Assembly (NCBI RefSeq): GCF_004348675.1
Contig: NZ_SMKN01000026.1
Coordinates: 1-44,733, forward strand
Length of the DNA stretch: 44,733 nucleotides
Direction: 5' to 3'
DNA from: Micromonospora sp. KC606
Lineage (GTDB): Bacteria > Actinomycetota > Actinomycetes > Mycobacteriales > Micromonosporaceae
Shown here: one piece after another, positions 17,646 to 26,480 of the stretch
Layout of the letters: every line of letters starts with the position of its first letter
How positions within the stretch are numbered: the stretch's first letter is position 1
The notes under the pieces: model-generated
Seen by the model: the letters and a program-made list of their open reading frames with translations, nothing else
Databases searched by the model: none
Told to the model about the DNA's origin: nothing
Position numbers and translations under genes: made by a program

Positions 17646-18377
17646 GTGAGCGCGAGCGGCCCCTTCGAGTTCACCCTCGCCCTCGGCGACGACGCGCTGG
17701 TCGCGGCGCAGCGGCTCGCCGAGTGGACCTCCCGCGCGCCCGAGATGGAGGAGGACGTCGCGCTGTCCAACATCGCCCTCGACCAGCTCGGCGCGGCCCG
17801 CCTGCTGCTCACGTACGCGGGCGAGCTGGAGGGCGCCGGCCGGGACGAGGACGCGCTGGCGTACCTGCGTGACGACCGGGAGTTCCGCAACTGCCTGCTG
17901 GTGGAGCTGCCCAACGGCGACTTCGCGGTGACCATGGCGAAGCTGTTCTTCCTGGCGGCGTACCAACTTCCGCTCTACACCGCACTGGCCGGCTGCGGCG
18001 ACGAGCAGCTGGCCGCGATCGGCGGCAAGGCGCGCAAGGAGTCCGCGTACCACCTGGACCACGCCGCGCTGTGGGTGCGGCGGCTCGGTGACGGCACCGG
18101 GGAGTCGCACCGCCGGATGCAGGCCGCCGTCGACGGGACCTGGCCGTACGTCCACGAGTTGTTCGCGGCGGACCCGGCGGCGCCGGTCGACCCGGCCACC
18201 CTGCGGGCCGACTTCGACGCCACCGTCACGACCGTGCTCGCCGAGGCGACCCTGACCCGGCCGGAGAGCGGCTGGGCGCCGGCCGGCGGCCGGGACGGCG
18301 TGCACACCGAGCACCTGTCGTACCTGCTGGCGGAGATGCAGGTGCTGCACCGTGCCCACCCCGGGGCGCGGTGGTGA
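17646..18377 (+). CDS. paaC: Phenylacetyl-CoA epoxidase structural subunit PaaC
   Basis: A 243-aa catalytically inactive ferritin-like partner of PaaA. The start region FEFTLALGDDALVAAQRLAEW and EEDVALSNIALDQLGAARLL near residues 32-51 are typical, as is KARKESAYHLDHAALWVRRLG near 120-140. I start at GTG 17646, which matches the family's N-terminus. The frame is open back to GTG 17526, giving a 283-aa form with a 40-aa repeat-encoded extension. That longer form is likely what an automatic pipeline would report. The stop overlaps the next repeat array. Confidence 0.92.
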   Translation: MSASGPFEFTLALGDDALVAAQRLAEWTSRAPEMEEDVALSNIALDQLGAARLLLTYAGELEGAGRDEDALAYLRDDREFRNCLLVELPNGDFAVTMAKLFFLAAYQLPLYTALAGCGDEQLAAIGGKARKESAYHLDHAALWVRRLGDGTGESHRRMQAAVDGTWPYVHELFAADPAAPVDPATLRADFDATVTTVLAEATLTRPESGWAPAGGRDGVHTEHLSYLLAEMQVLHRAHPGARW

Positions 18378-18550
18378 GCGCGAGGAGTGCAGCGCAGCGG
18401 AGCCCCGCAGTCGCGAACGAAAGGCTGGCACTGTGAGCGCGAGGAGTGCAGCGCAGCGGAGCCCCGCAGTCGCGAACGAAAGGCTGGCACTGTGAGCGCG
18501 AGGAGTGCAGCGCAGCGGAGCCCCGCAGTCGCGATCGGAGGCTGGCACTG
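18374..18550 (+). repeat. Three 59-bp bridge repeats at paaC/paaD forming a chain of coupled mini-ORFs
   Basis: Units start at 18374, 18433 and 18492; units 1 and 2 are identical. Each encodes VSARSAAQRSPAV plus a tail. Because the unit is 59 bp, each 20-codon ORF ends with TGA overlapping the GTG of the next (18434-18436, 18493-18495). The third ends at 18552-18554 on the start of paaD (18551). Frames therefore advance by one GTGA step per unit. The tail of unit 3 differs (GCGATCGGAGG). Confidence 0.93.
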
Positions 18551-19027
18551 GTGAGCACGGCGAGGGCCGCGGTGGCGGCGGTGGTGGACCCGGAGATTCG
18601 GGTGATCACCATCGACGAGCTGGGCATCCTCCGGGCGGTGGACGAGGATCCGGCGACCGGCCGGGTGACCGTCACGATTACCCCCACGTACACCGGCTGC
18701 CCGGCGATGGACGTGATCCGGGCGGACATCCGCCGGGCGCTGGCCGCCGCTGGCCACCCGGACGCGGAGGTACGCACGGTCCACGCGCCCGCGTGGAGCA
18801 CCGACTGGATCTCCGAGCGCGGGCGGGCGAAACTGGCCGAGGCCGGCATCGCCCCACCCCCGCCGGCCGCGTCCGGCGGGGTCGTGCCGCTGACCCTGGC
18901 CGTGCGTTGCCCGCGCTGCGGCTCGCCCGAGACCGAGCAGATCAGCCGCTTCGGCTCCACGGCGTGCAAGGCCCTCTGGCGCTGCCGCGACTGCGCCGAA
19001 CCCTTCGACCACCTGAAGGCGTTGTGA
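18551..19027 (+). CDS. paaD: Phenylacetate epoxidase maturation protein PaaD (DUF59 family)
   Basis: A 158-aa protein of the MIP18/SufT-like DUF59 family with a C-terminal zinc ribbon. PaaD is thought to help build the iron-sulfur or di-iron centres of the epoxidase system. Visible features are VVDPEIRVITIDELGIL near residue 12, the TPTYTGCPAMDVI motif near residue 50, and CPRCGS...CRDC at the C-terminus. GTG 18551 coincides with the stop of the third mini-ORF and begins GTGAGCACGGCGAGG, itself similar to the repeat start. The stop overlaps paaE. Confidence 0.9.
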   Translation: MSTARAAVAAVVDPEIRVITIDELGILRAVDEDPATGRVTVTITPTYTGCPAMDVIRADIRRALAAAGHPDAEVRTVHAPAWSTDWISERGRAKLAEAGIAPPPPAASGGVVPLTLAVRCPRCGSPETEQISRFGSTACKALWRCRDCAEPFDHLKAL

Positions 19028-20145
19028 CTGTCACGATCACCCGGCCGGCCCGCCGCCGGCCGGTCTTCCACCCGCTGCGGGTCGCCGCCGTCGACCGGCT
19101 CACCGACGACGCCGTGGCGATCACCTTCGCCGTGCCGGAGGAGTTGCGGGAGATCTTTGCGTTCGCCGCCGGCCAGCACCTCACCGTGCGGCGTCCGGCC
19201 GGTTCCGCCGATGCCGACGGCGCGGACGTGCGGCGGTCGTACTCGATCTGCTCGGCGCCGGACGAGCTGGCCCGGCACGGCCGGTTGCGGATCGGGGTGC
19301 GGGAGGTTCCCGGCGGCGCGTTCTCCGCGTACGCCTGCGGCGCCCTGCGGCACGGTGACACCGTCGACGTGCTGCCCCCGCTCGGGCACTTCACCACGGC
19401 GTTCGCGCCGGACCGGGTGCGCCGCTACGGCGCGGTGGTCGCCGGTTCCGGCATCACCCCGGTGCTCTCGCTGGTCGCGACCGCCCTGGCCGTCGAGCCG
19501 GCCAGCACCTTCACCCTGGTGTACGGCAACCGTACGGCCAACACGGTGATGTTCGCCGAGGAGTTGGCCGACCTGAAGGACCGCTACCCCACTCGGCTGC
19601 ACCTGGTGCATGTGCTCTCCCGCGAGCGGGGGGAGTCGCCGCTGCTGTCCGGCCGGATCGACGCCGAGCGGCTGACCCGGCTGCTGGACACCATCGTGCC
19701 CGGCGAGGCGATCGAGGAGTGGTTTCTCTGCGGCCCGTACGGGATGGTGGTGGACGCCAAGGCGGTGCTGGCCGGGCGCGGGGTGCCGGAGTCGGCGGTG
19801 CGCAGCGAGCTGTTCCACGTCGACACCCCGCCGGAGCCGGTCCGCCGCCCGGCCGGTGAGCCGGGAGCGGGCACGGAGGTGACGATCGTGCTGGACGGCC
19901 GCTCGTCGACCTTCACCATGGGGCGTGCGGAGCGGGTGCTGGACGCCGCGCTGAAGGTCCGCGGCGAGCTGCCGTACGCCTGCAAGGGCGGGGTCTGCTC
20001 CACCTGCCGGGCGAAGATCGTCGACGGCGAGGTGACGATGGCGCGCAACTACGCGCTGGAGCCGGCCGAGGTCGCCGCAGGGTACGTGCTCACCTGCCAG
20101 TCCAGCCCGACCACCGACACCCTCACCGTCGACTACGACGCGTGA
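19024..20145 (+). CDS. paaE: Phenylacetyl-CoA epoxidase reductase PaaE
   Basis: A 373-aa electron-transfer subunit that passes electrons from NAD(P)H to PaaA. The N-terminal ferredoxin-reductase domain has RRSYSICS (FAD binding) near residues 73-80 and GSGITPVLSL (NAD(P)H binding) near 140. The C-terminal plant-type [2Fe-2S] ferredoxin domain carries cysteines near 320, 325, 328 and 358. GTG 19024 overlaps the paaD stop. It ends the operon, with no obvious terminator right after. Confidence 0.94.
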   Translation: MTVTITRPARRRPVFHPLRVAAVDRLTDDAVAITFAVPEELREIFAFAAGQHLTVRRPAGSADADGADVRRSYSICSAPDELARHGRLRIGVREVPGGAFSAYACGALRHGDTVDVLPPLGHFTTAFAPDRVRRYGAVVAGSGITPVLSLVATALAVEPASTFTLVYGNRTANTVMFAEELADLKDRYPTRLHLVHVLSRERGESPLLSGRIDAERLTRLLDTIVPGEAIEEWFLCGPYGMVVDAKAVLAGRGVPESAVRSELFHVDTPPEPVRRPAGEPGAGTEVTIVLDGRSSTFTMGRAERVLDAALKVRGELPYACKGGVCSTCRAKIVDGEVTMARNYALEPAEVAAGYVLTCQSSPTTDTLTVDYDA

Positions 20146-20478
20146 GGCGGCGGGCGGTCCAGTGGGTGAGGTCGGAGTGGTGCTCGACGAGCTTCACCGG
20201 CTCGCCGCAGGCCTCCTCGATCACCTTGACCGCGTCGTCCAGGTGCGCCGGCGACGTGGCCGCGATTCTCAGCAGCGCCAGGCAGGAGAGAAGCGCTGCC
20301 CGTCGACGGACTGACATGCTGATACATCGTTCGACGCACTTTGCCGCCGGTCGCCGCCAGCTGAAGGGCGCTGACCACCCGCTCGGGGATCCCGCGTTGG
20401 CGGACCCATTGGTCCAGCAGATCCCAGTGGTGGCTCGCCTGGTCGATTCGCTCCCGAACCAACTGAGCTTGCTGATGG
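20133..20478 (-). pseudogene. Possible frameshifted or degraded short gene between paaE and mqnC
   Basis: The 447-bp gap between paaE and mqnC contains leftward coding-like sequence in two frames. One frame reads ERIDQASHHWDLLDQWVRQ, and after about 20320 an adjacent frame reads LDDAVKVIEEACGEPVKLVE. Joined, they would make a protein of about 115 aa, and the 3' end runs into the paaE coding region. I do not recognise the product. It may be a decayed gene, a frameshift, or chance open frame; nothing else is evident here besides the mqnC promoter region. Confidence 0.25.
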
Positions 20479-20579
20479 TGGCATCATTCGAGCAAACCTT
20501 GGTTTGCGTCGTCGGCTCATCGTTCCGGTGGTTGGTCACAGCGGGCGGATGTCGCCGACGTAGCTCCCGACAGGCGACG

Positions 20580-20585
20580 TACCCT
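20580..20585 (+). promoter_or_regulatory. Candidate -10 box TACCCT for leaderless mqnC
   Basis: TACCCT fits TAnnnT and ends 7 bases before GTG 20593, the spacing expected of a leaderless transcript. A GGAGG at 20587-20591 is instead well placed for GTG 20599, so the two signals compete. Confidence 0.35.
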
Positions 20586-20592
20586 CGGAGGC

Positions 20593-21783
20593 GTGACGGT
20601 GAGCCGGGAGATCGACGACATCCTGCAACGCGGCGCGGACGGTGGGCGGATCACGCCCGAGGAGGCCCTGCTGCTCTACACCGAGGCGCCCTTCCACGCC
20701 CTCGGCGAGGCGGCGGACGCGGTCCGTCGGCGGCGCTACCCGGACAACATCGTCACGTACCTGATCGACCGCAATATCAACTACACGAACGTCTGCGTGA
20801 CGGCGTGCAAGTTCTGCGCGTTCTACCGGGCCCCCAAGCACCGGGAGGGCTGGACCCACCCGACGGAGGAGATCCTGCGCCGGTGCGGCGAGGCGGTCGA
20901 GCTGGGCGCGACCCAGGTGATGCTCCAGGGCGGGCACCACCCGGACTACGGCGTGGAGTACTACGAGGAGCTGTTCTCCTCGGTCAGGAAGGCGTACCCC
21001 CAGCTCGCCATCCACTCGATCGGGCCGAGCGAGATCCTGCACATGGCCAAGGTCTCCGGGGTCAGCCTGGACGACGCCATCGCCCGGATCAAGGCGGCCG
21101 GGCTCGACTCGATCGCCGGTGCCGGTGCCGAGATGCTGCCGGACCGTCCCCGCAGGGCGATCGCCCCGTTGAAGGAGTCCGGCGCCCGCTGGCTGGAGGT
21201 CATGGAGTTGGCTCACCGGCAGGGCGTCGAGTCCACCGCCACGATGATGATGGGCACCGGCGAGACCAACGTTGAGCGGATCGAGCACCTGCGGATGATC
21301 CGCGACGTGCAGGACCGCACGCGGGGCTTCCGGGCGTTCATCCCGTGGACGTACCAGCCGGAGAACAACCACCTCAAGGGCCGCACCCAGGCCACCACCT
21401 TGGAATACCTGCGGCTGGTCGCGGTGGCCCGGCTCTTCTTCGAGACGGTGCCGCACCTGCAGGCGTCCTGGCTGACCACCGGCAAGGACGTCGGCCAGCT
21501 CGCCCTGCACATGGGGGTGGACGACCTGGGCTCGATCATGTTGGAGGAGAACGTCATCTCCTCGGCGGGCGCCCGGCACCGCTCCAACCTGCACGAGCTG
21601 ATCGGCATGATCCGCTCGGCGGGCCGGATCCCCGCCCAGCGGGACACCCTCTACCGGCGGCTCGCCGTGCACCGGACGCCGACCGACGACCCGACCGACG
21701 AGCGGGTCGTCTCGCACTTCTCCTCGATCGCCATGCCGGGCGGCGGTGCCGGCAAGACCCTGCCGCTGGCCGAGGCCCGCTGA
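20593..21783 (+). CDS. mqnC: Cyclic dehypoxanthinyl futalosine synthase
   Basis: A 396-aa radical SAM enzyme that cyclises dehypoxanthine futalosine in the menaquinone pathway. The radical SAM motif is CVTACKFC (Cys68, Cys72, Cys75), followed by LGATQVMLQGGHHPDYG near residues 99-115 and GTGETNVERIEHL near 217, both typical of MqnC. GTG 20593 would be translated from a leaderless message; GTG 20599 has a ribosome site at good spacing and would remove two residues. It is not overlapped by other genes and is probably a single-gene transcript. Confidence 0.95.
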   Translation: MTVSREIDDILQRGADGGRITPEEALLLYTEAPFHALGEAADAVRRRRYPDNIVTYLIDRNINYTNVCVTACKFCAFYRAPKHREGWTHPTEEILRRCGEAVELGATQVMLQGGHHPDYGVEYYEELFSSVRKAYPQLAIHSIGPSEILHMAKVSGVSLDDAIARIKAAGLDSIAGAGAEMLPDRPRRAIAPLKESGARWLEVMELAHRQGVESTATMMMGTGETNVERIEHLRMIRDVQDRTRGFRAFIPWTYQPENNHLKGRTQATTLEYLRLVAVARLFFETVPHLQASWLTTGKDVGQLALHMGVDDLGSIMLEENVISSAGARHRSNLHELIGMIRSAGRIPAQRDTLYRRLAVHRTPTDDPTDERVVSHFSSIAMPGGGAGKTLPLAEAR

Positions 21784-22238
21784 CCGGCCGAAAGGTTCGA
21801 TGGTGGTCGCCGGGACGGCATTCGTGGTGACCGTTCGGACGACGAACATGGCCGATGCTCCACGGCGGGAGTCGCCGATCCGATAATCCCGGATGACGAT
21901 CCGGCATCGGTTCCGTCGCCGCGCCGCGCGGGGGGTGGCGGCGTCGTGTCCAGGACGGCTAACGTGCGGCGCGCACACGTTCCGCCGCAGGTCGGGACGG
22001 GTGTGGCGAGGCCGGTCGGCCCGCCCCCAGGCGCGTCCTCCATCGGCCCATGAGGGCCGTTCACATATATGCACGGCAGTGAAGGCGGGATGGTTCACCA
22101 TCCCGCCTTCACTGTTTCCTCCGTACGGTCAGTGATCACCGCGAATCGCGTTACGTCGCTGGCGAACCGAGGGCGATCTCCGATACCGTCCGCACGGTTC
22201 GTACGCCAATCCACCTGTCCCTAACCCCCGGGGGATCG
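21784..22238. other. 455-bp intergenic region with a strong hairpin
   Basis: No gene is supported here. It contains AACGTG/CACGTT inverted repeats (21961-21981) with a 9-base spacer and the terminator hairpin at 22077-22114, then the promoter region of the LPVTG protein gene. Confidence 0.55.
22077..22114. terminator. 17-bp perfect hairpin terminator
   Basis: CAGTGAAGGCGGGATGG (22077-22093) pairs perfectly with 22098-22114 around the loop TTCA, followed by TTTCCT. It is usable in both directions. It lies about 290 bases after mqnC and upstream of the LPVTG protein gene. Confidence 0.85.
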
Positions 22239-23462
22239 ATGACTCCGCTTTACCGTTCGGCCCTGGCGCGTGTCGGCGCCGTGGCCATGCTCGCCGCGGG
22301 TGGCCTCGCCGGCGTCGCCGCCCCGGCGCACGCCGCCGACGGGGCGGACCTCGAGCTGATCCCGCTCAGCTACCAGCTGGCCAAGGGCGTCAAGGAGGCC
22401 AGGGCCAAGCCGTTCAAGTTTCACGTCGTCAACCACAGCGGCACGGTCGACGCCAAGGGCGTCCGGGTCGAGGTCGAGACCAAGGGCCTGAAGGACCACA
22501 AGGTGGGCGTGGTGAAGCCGGACGGCTGTGAGGAAGACGGCACCCGCTTCACCTGCCTGCTCGGCGACCTGCCCGCCGGCACCACCGAGGACTTCGGCAT
22601 CCCGATCTTCTCCACCGGTGGTCGCGGTGCCGCCGGCACGCTACAGGTGACGATCAGCGCGGCAACCGCCGACCCCGACGGGGAGAACAACACCGTCGAG
22701 CACGACATCACCGTCGCCAAGCGCGGTTACGACCTCACCACCTGGGTGCAGGACGTGTACGCCGACGTCGAGGTCGACGGCGACGAGGCCGACGAGGCGA
22801 ACCTCAAGCCGGTCCGGCCCGGCCAGACGGCTCCGCTCGACTGGGCGGTCTACAACGACGGCAGCCGCAGGGCCACCGGCCTGGTCTACGGCATCGCCCT
22901 GCCCGCGGACGTCACCTTCGACAAGCTCCCCGAGGGCTGTGTCGAGCAGGAGCTGGGCGGCCTCGCCCAGGCCTACTGCGAGGACAGCGGCGTGGTGCTG
23001 CGGCCCGGCGAGTTCTACACCGCCGAGGTGCGGGTCAAGGTGGCGGCGGGAGCCACCGAGAAGGTGCTCCGCCCCGGCTTCGTCTTCGCCGCCGGGCTGG
23101 ACGGCGCCGAGGGTGAGCCGGAGGAGACGCCGCAGGTTGCCAGCTCGGCGCAGCGCAAGGCATTCGTCGAGACCGACGACGGCGACAACACCGCCCAGTT
23201 CGACGTCTTCGTCGACCTGAGCCCGGCGCCGAGCCCGTCGGGCGAGCCGACCCCGACCACGACGCCGAGTGCCCAGCCGACGGCGAGTCCGCCCCCGGGT
23301 GACGGGGGCGGTGGCGGCGGGCTGCCGGTGACCGGTGTGCAGGCCGGCCTGATCGGTGGCATCGGTGGTGCGGTGCTGCTGGTCGGTGGCGCGCTGCTGG
23401 TGCTCTCCCGTCGCCGGAAGGTCGTCCTGGTGACGCCGGGCGACGAGAAGTCCGAGGACTGA
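22239..23462 (+). CDS. LPVTG-anchored cell-surface protein
   Basis: A 407-aa secreted protein. The signal peptide ends at AHA (about residue 32). The mature part has two CARDB/DUF11-like repeat regions (about 35-160 and 160-310, with [15 protein letters not shown] and [15 protein letters not shown]). A Pro/Ser/Thr-rich spacer (about 325-360) leads to the sorting signal LPVTG (362-366), a hydrophobic helix and an RRRK tail. A sortase would link it to peptidoglycan. ATG 22239 has GGGGGA upstream. It lies between two strong hairpins, so it is probably a separate transcription unit. The ligand or role is unknown. Confidence 0.88.
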   Translation: MTPLYRSALARVGAVAMLAAGGLAGVAAPAHAADGADLELIPLSYQLAKGVKEARAKPFKFHVVNHSGTVDAKGVRVEVETKGLKDHKVGVVKPDGCEEDGTRFTCLLGDLPAGTTEDFGIPIFSTGGRGAAGTLQVTISAATADPDGENNTVEHDITVAKRGYDLTTWVQDVYADVEVDGDEADEANLKPVRPGQTAPLDWAVYNDGSRRATGLVYGIALPADVTFDKLPEGCVEQELGGLAQAYCEDSGVVLRPGEFYTAEVRVKVAAGATEKVLRPGFVFAAGLDGAEGEPEETPQVASSAQRKAFVETDDGDNTAQFDVFVDLSPAPSPSGEPTPTTTPSAQPTASPPPGDGGGGGGLPVTGVQAGLIGGIGGAVLLVGGALLVLSRRRKVVLVTPGDEKSED

Positions 23463-23477
23463 CCGGGCACGACGCAC

Positions 23478-23513
23478 CGAAAGGGCGGGGTGGGCGGCCA
23501 CCCCGCCCTTTCG
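23478..23513. terminator. 16-bp perfect hairpin terminator
   Basis: CGAAAGGGCGGGGTGG (23478-23493) pairs perfectly with 23498-23513 around the loop GCGG. It begins 15 bases after the LPVTG gene stop and separates it from menG. Confidence 0.88.
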
Positions 23514-23586
23514 TGTGCCGGCGTCCGGCGGCAGGGCGGTACGCCCCAGCGGCCGTGCGTCGGGGCGCGGCTGGCAGAGTGGAGGG

Positions 23587-24297
23587 GTGAGCCGTACCCC
23601 GCAGGGCCAGCGCGCCAGCCTGGACAAGCAGCCGCACGAGGTCGCCGCGATGTTCGACGGCGTGGCGGCCCGCTACGACCTGACCAACACCTTGCTCTCC
23701 TTCGGGCAGGACCGGTCCTGGCGGCGGGCGACCCGGGCGGCACTCGACCTGAGCCCGGGTGAGCGGGTGCTCGACGTGGGCGCCGGGACCGGCGTCTCCA
23801 CCGAGGAACTCGCCCAGTCCGGGGCGTACGCGGTCGGCGCGGACCTGTCGCTCGGCATGCTGTCTGCCGGAAGGCGAACCCGGGCCGGTGTGCCGCTGCT
23901 GGCCGGTGACGCGCTGCGGCTGCCGTTCGTCGACGCCAGCTTCGACGCGGTGACCATCTCCTTCGCGCTGCGCAACGTCAACGACACCGACGCGGCGCTG
24001 CGCGAGCTGGCCCGGGTGACGAAGCCGGGCGGCCGGTTGGTGGTCTGCGAGTTCAGCACCCCGGTCAACCCGGCGTTCCGCACGGTCTACCTGTCGTACC
24101 TGATGCGCTCGTTGCCGGCGGTGGCGCGTGCCGTGTCGAGCAACCCCGACGCGTACGTCTATCTCGCCGAGTCGATCCGGGCCTGGCCGGACCAGTCGGC
24201 TCTCGGAGCGCGGATCGGCGCGGCGGGGTGGTCGAAGGTCGCCTGGCGCAATCTCACCGGCGGGGTCGTGGCGTTGCACCGCGCGGTTCGCGCCTGA
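23587..24297 (+). CDS. menG: Demethylmenaquinone methyltransferase
   Basis: A 236-aa UbiE/MenG-family SAM-dependent methyltransferase that adds the final methyl group of menaquinone. The N-terminal [20 protein letters not shown] (about 23-42), the SAM motif [10 protein letters not shown] (61-70) and [20 protein letters not shown] (about 136-155) are family hallmarks. GTG 23587 follows GGAGG with only one base between, too close for a ribosome site. A CAGAGT box ending 6 bases upstream suggests a leaderless transcript. It is a short single-gene unit after the LPVTG terminator. Confidence 0.93.
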   Translation: MSRTPQGQRASLDKQPHEVAAMFDGVAARYDLTNTLLSFGQDRSWRRATRAALDLSPGERVLDVGAGTGVSTEELAQSGAYAVGADLSLGMLSAGRRTRAGVPLLAGDALRLPFVDASFDAVTISFALRNVNDTDAALRELARVTKPGGRLVVCEFSTPVNPAFRTVYLSYLMRSLPAVARAVSSNPDAYVYLAESIRAWPDQSALGARIGAAGWSKVAWRNLTGGVVALHRAVRA

Positions 24298-24672
24298 GCC
24301 CGTTCTCGCCGCGTTGGCGGGCGGGGGATCGCGATCACCGTGGGTGAGCGGCAATGCTCTGTCGCTGACTGTCACTCCACGCCAGCCTCGCCGTGCTCCC
24401 CGGTGCCGCTCTGCTGCCCGCACGGCGACACCGTCCATGGTCAGGGATGATGACGCGAGCGGTGGACGAAGGGTGACTCCTTTGGGTAGCTGTCGCGTCG
24501 ATGGCAGCAGAGCAGAGTGGGGTACGGGTGGGAGGTCCGGTCCGCCCTGTGAACACAGTGAGTGACGCGCAATTCTCGTGTTGCCGCAGCGGTGATAACG
24601 GCCGAGAGGGCCGAAAGCGCCTATTCTGTAAATATCCGGTTATGTGCCGTCTTAGCACGTAGGCTGCCCAGC
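24298..24672. other. 375-bp intergenic region
   Basis: No gene or strong hairpin is supported. Its last 60 bases are unusually AT-rich (around 24620-24650) for this genome, consistent with promoter DNA for the next small gene. Confidence 0.5.
24660..24665 (+). promoter_or_regulatory. Candidate -10 box TAGGCT for a leaderless small gene
   Basis: TAGGCT fits TAnnnT and ends 7 bases before ATG 24673, with no ribosome site between; AT-rich DNA lies upstream. Confidence 0.4.
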
Positions 24673-24897
24673 ATGATGGGAGCCGAGCCTGCGGACGTGG
24701 CCACCGAGGACGACGCCGCCGAGCTGGTCGCGCAGCTCAGGGAGCTGGCCGGCGCGGATCCGGCCGACGCGCGCCAGGTCGTCGCCGAGGTCCTGACGGC
24801 GCTCGACCGGGTGGCCGGCGGCGCGCTGCGGGAACACCTGCCGGCAACGATCCGTGCCGACGCCGGGCTGGACAACGGCGCGCCGGCGCCCCGCTGA
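24673..24897 (+). CDS. Small acidic helical protein of unknown function
   Basis: A 74-aa protein that I do not recognise. It is acidic and helix-rich, with DDAAELVAQLRELAGADPAD in the middle and VLTALDRVAGGAL after it, and has no membrane segment or metal motif. I start at ATG 24673 because a TAGGCT box sits 7 bases upstream; ATG 24676 directly follows. The upstream open frame is AT-rich and non-coding in character. It lies between menG and the MenJ-like reductase but need not share their role. Confidence 0.55.
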   Translation: MMGAEPADVATEDDAAELVAQLRELAGADPADARQVVAEVLTALDRVAGGALREHLPATIRADAGLDNGAPAPR

Positions 24898-25064
24898 GGC
24901 CCGGCCGCGCCGCCGTGCCATCTCGGCCAGCGTCGAGGCGTCCCCCACCGGGACTGTTTCCGAAAAGTTAGGCACCCCTCACGCACCCCTGGTGTAACCC
25001 CGGTCATAGACTCCAACCCGATCGGCTTGTGAACCATTTCACGAGCATGCGGGAGGAGGCGCAG

Positions 25065-26339
25065 ATGACCGCGGTGGAGAACGACGCCGACGTCATCGTC
25101 GTGGGCGCCGGTCCCGGAGGATCGGCGACGGCGTACCACCTGGCGCGCCATGGCGTACGCGTGTTGCTGCTGGAGAAGACGGAGTTTCCCCGGGAGAAGG
25201 TCTGCGGTGACGGGCTCACGCCCCGCGCCGTGCGGCAGCTCGTCCGGATGGGGGTGGACACGTCGCCCGAGGCCGGCTGGTTGCAGAACAAGGGCCTGCG
25301 GGTGATCGGTGGCGGGGTACGCCTGGAACTGGACTGGCCCGACCTGGCCAGCTTCCCCAACTACGGCCTGGTCCGGACCCGGCTGGACTTCGACGACCTG
25401 CTCGCCCAGCGCGCGGTCGCGGCCGGGGCGAAGCTGCGTACCGGTGTCAACGTGCTGGGGCCGGTGCTCGCCGCCGACGACCGCGTGACCGGCGTGCAGG
25501 CCGAGGTCGGTCCGGACAGGGAGCCGGCCACCTTCCACGCCCCGCTGGTCGTCGCCGCGGACGGCGTCTCCGGCCGCTTCCCGCTCGCCCTCGGGCTGGC
25601 CAAGCGGGAGGACCGGCCGATCGGGGTGGCCGTGCGGCGCTACTACCGCTCGCCCGCCCGACACGACGACGACTACCTGGAGTCCTGGCTGGAGCTGCGG
25701 GCCAAGGGCAGCGACGCGTTGCTGCCCGGCTACGGCTGGATCTTCGGTCTCGGTGACGGCCGGGTCAACGCCGGCCTCGGCATCCTCAACTCGTCGTCGG
25801 CGTTCGGGAAGACGAACTACCGCAAGCTGCTCACCGACTGGCTGGCCAACACCCCCGAGGACTGGGGGATGACCGACGAGACGAACGCCGAGGGGCCGAT
25901 CCTCGGCGCGGCGCTGCCGATGGGCTTCAACCGGGTCCCCCACTACACCCGCGGCGTGCTGTTGGTCGGTGACTCCGGCGGCATGGTCAACCCGTTCAAC
26001 GGCGAGGGCATCGCCTACGCGATGGAGTCCGGCGAACTGGCCGCGGAGGTCGCCGTCCAGGCGCTCGCCCGGCCGGCCGGCGCCGACCGGGAGCGGGCGC
26101 TGATGGCGTACCCGCAGGAGCTGAAGGCCCGCTTCGGCGGCTACTACCGGCTCGGCGGGATCTTCGTGAAGCTGATCGGCCGCCCGGAGGTGATGCGGAT
26201 GGCGACCCGGTACGGCATGCCGCACCCCACGTTGATGCGGTTCGTGCTGAAGCTGCTGGCGAACCTGACCGACCCGCGCGGCGGGGACGCGATGGACCGG
26301 GTCATCAACGCGATGACGAAGGCGACGCCGGCCGTGTAG
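25065..26339 (+). CDS. Geranylgeranyl reductase family flavoprotein, probable menaquinone reductase (MenJ-like)
   Basis: A 424-aa FAD-dependent reductase. The dinucleotide motif GAGPGGSATAYHLARHG begins at residue 14, EKVCGDGLTPRA (about 44-55) holds the family's conserved Cys, and GDSGGMVNPFNGEGIAYAME near residues 304-323 is the second FAD contact. The actinobacterial MenJ relatives saturate one isoprene unit of the menaquinone tail. Clustering with menG, nuo and a polyprenyl synthase supports that role here, as in mycobacteria, but archaeal-type lipid saturation is the alternative. ATG 25065 follows GGAGGAGG at ideal spacing. Confidence 0.82.
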   Translation: MTAVENDADVIVVGAGPGGSATAYHLARHGVRVLLLEKTEFPREKVCGDGLTPRAVRQLVRMGVDTSPEAGWLQNKGLRVIGGGVRLELDWPDLASFPNYGLVRTRLDFDDLLAQRAVAAGAKLRTGVNVLGPVLAADDRVTGVQAEVGPDREPATFHAPLVVAADGVSGRFPLALGLAKREDRPIGVAVRRYYRSPARHDDDYLESWLELRAKGSDALLPGYGWIFGLGDGRVNAGLGILNSSSAFGKTNYRKLLTDWLANTPEDWGMTDETNAEGPILGAALPMGFNRVPHYTRGVLLVGDSGGMVNPFNGEGIAYAMESGELAAEVAVQALARPAGADRERALMAYPQELKARFGGYYRLGGIFVKLIGRPEVMRMATRYGMPHPTLMRFVLKLLANLTDPRGGDAMDRVINAMTKATPAV

Positions 26340-26426
26340 CCGACGACCACTGCGCCCGCGGCCAGCGTCGGCCCGGGCTCGTAGAGAGATCGACCCCCCG
26401 CTGACGCAGGTCACGAGGGACGCGAA

Positions 26427-26432
26427 TAGTGT
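26427..26432 (+). promoter_or_regulatory. Candidate -10 box of the nuo operon
   Basis: TAGTGT fits TAnnnT and lies 48 bases before nuoA. CTGACG at 26401-26406 could be a -35 box but the 20-base spacer is long. Confidence 0.3.
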
Positions 26433-26480
26433 GATTTTCGCCAAGGACCAGGGGCAGGGGAAGGACGAGCAGGAGAAGAG

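Noticed and set aside
17526..18550. CRISPR array or simple minisatellite as explanation of the repeats
   Set aside because: Units are directly adjacent with no unique spacers, occur as one to three copies at many junctions, and are tied to stop/start codons.
18226..19818. Leftward open frame across paaCDE with repeated LRGSAALHSSRS-like segments
   Set aside because: It is the reverse-strand reading of the 59-bp repeats and paa genes, with no start context or domain.
21961..21981. AACGTG/CACGTT inverted repeat as an operator
   Set aside because: Short arms with a 9-base spacer in GC-rich DNA and no adjacent regulator; too weak to list separately.
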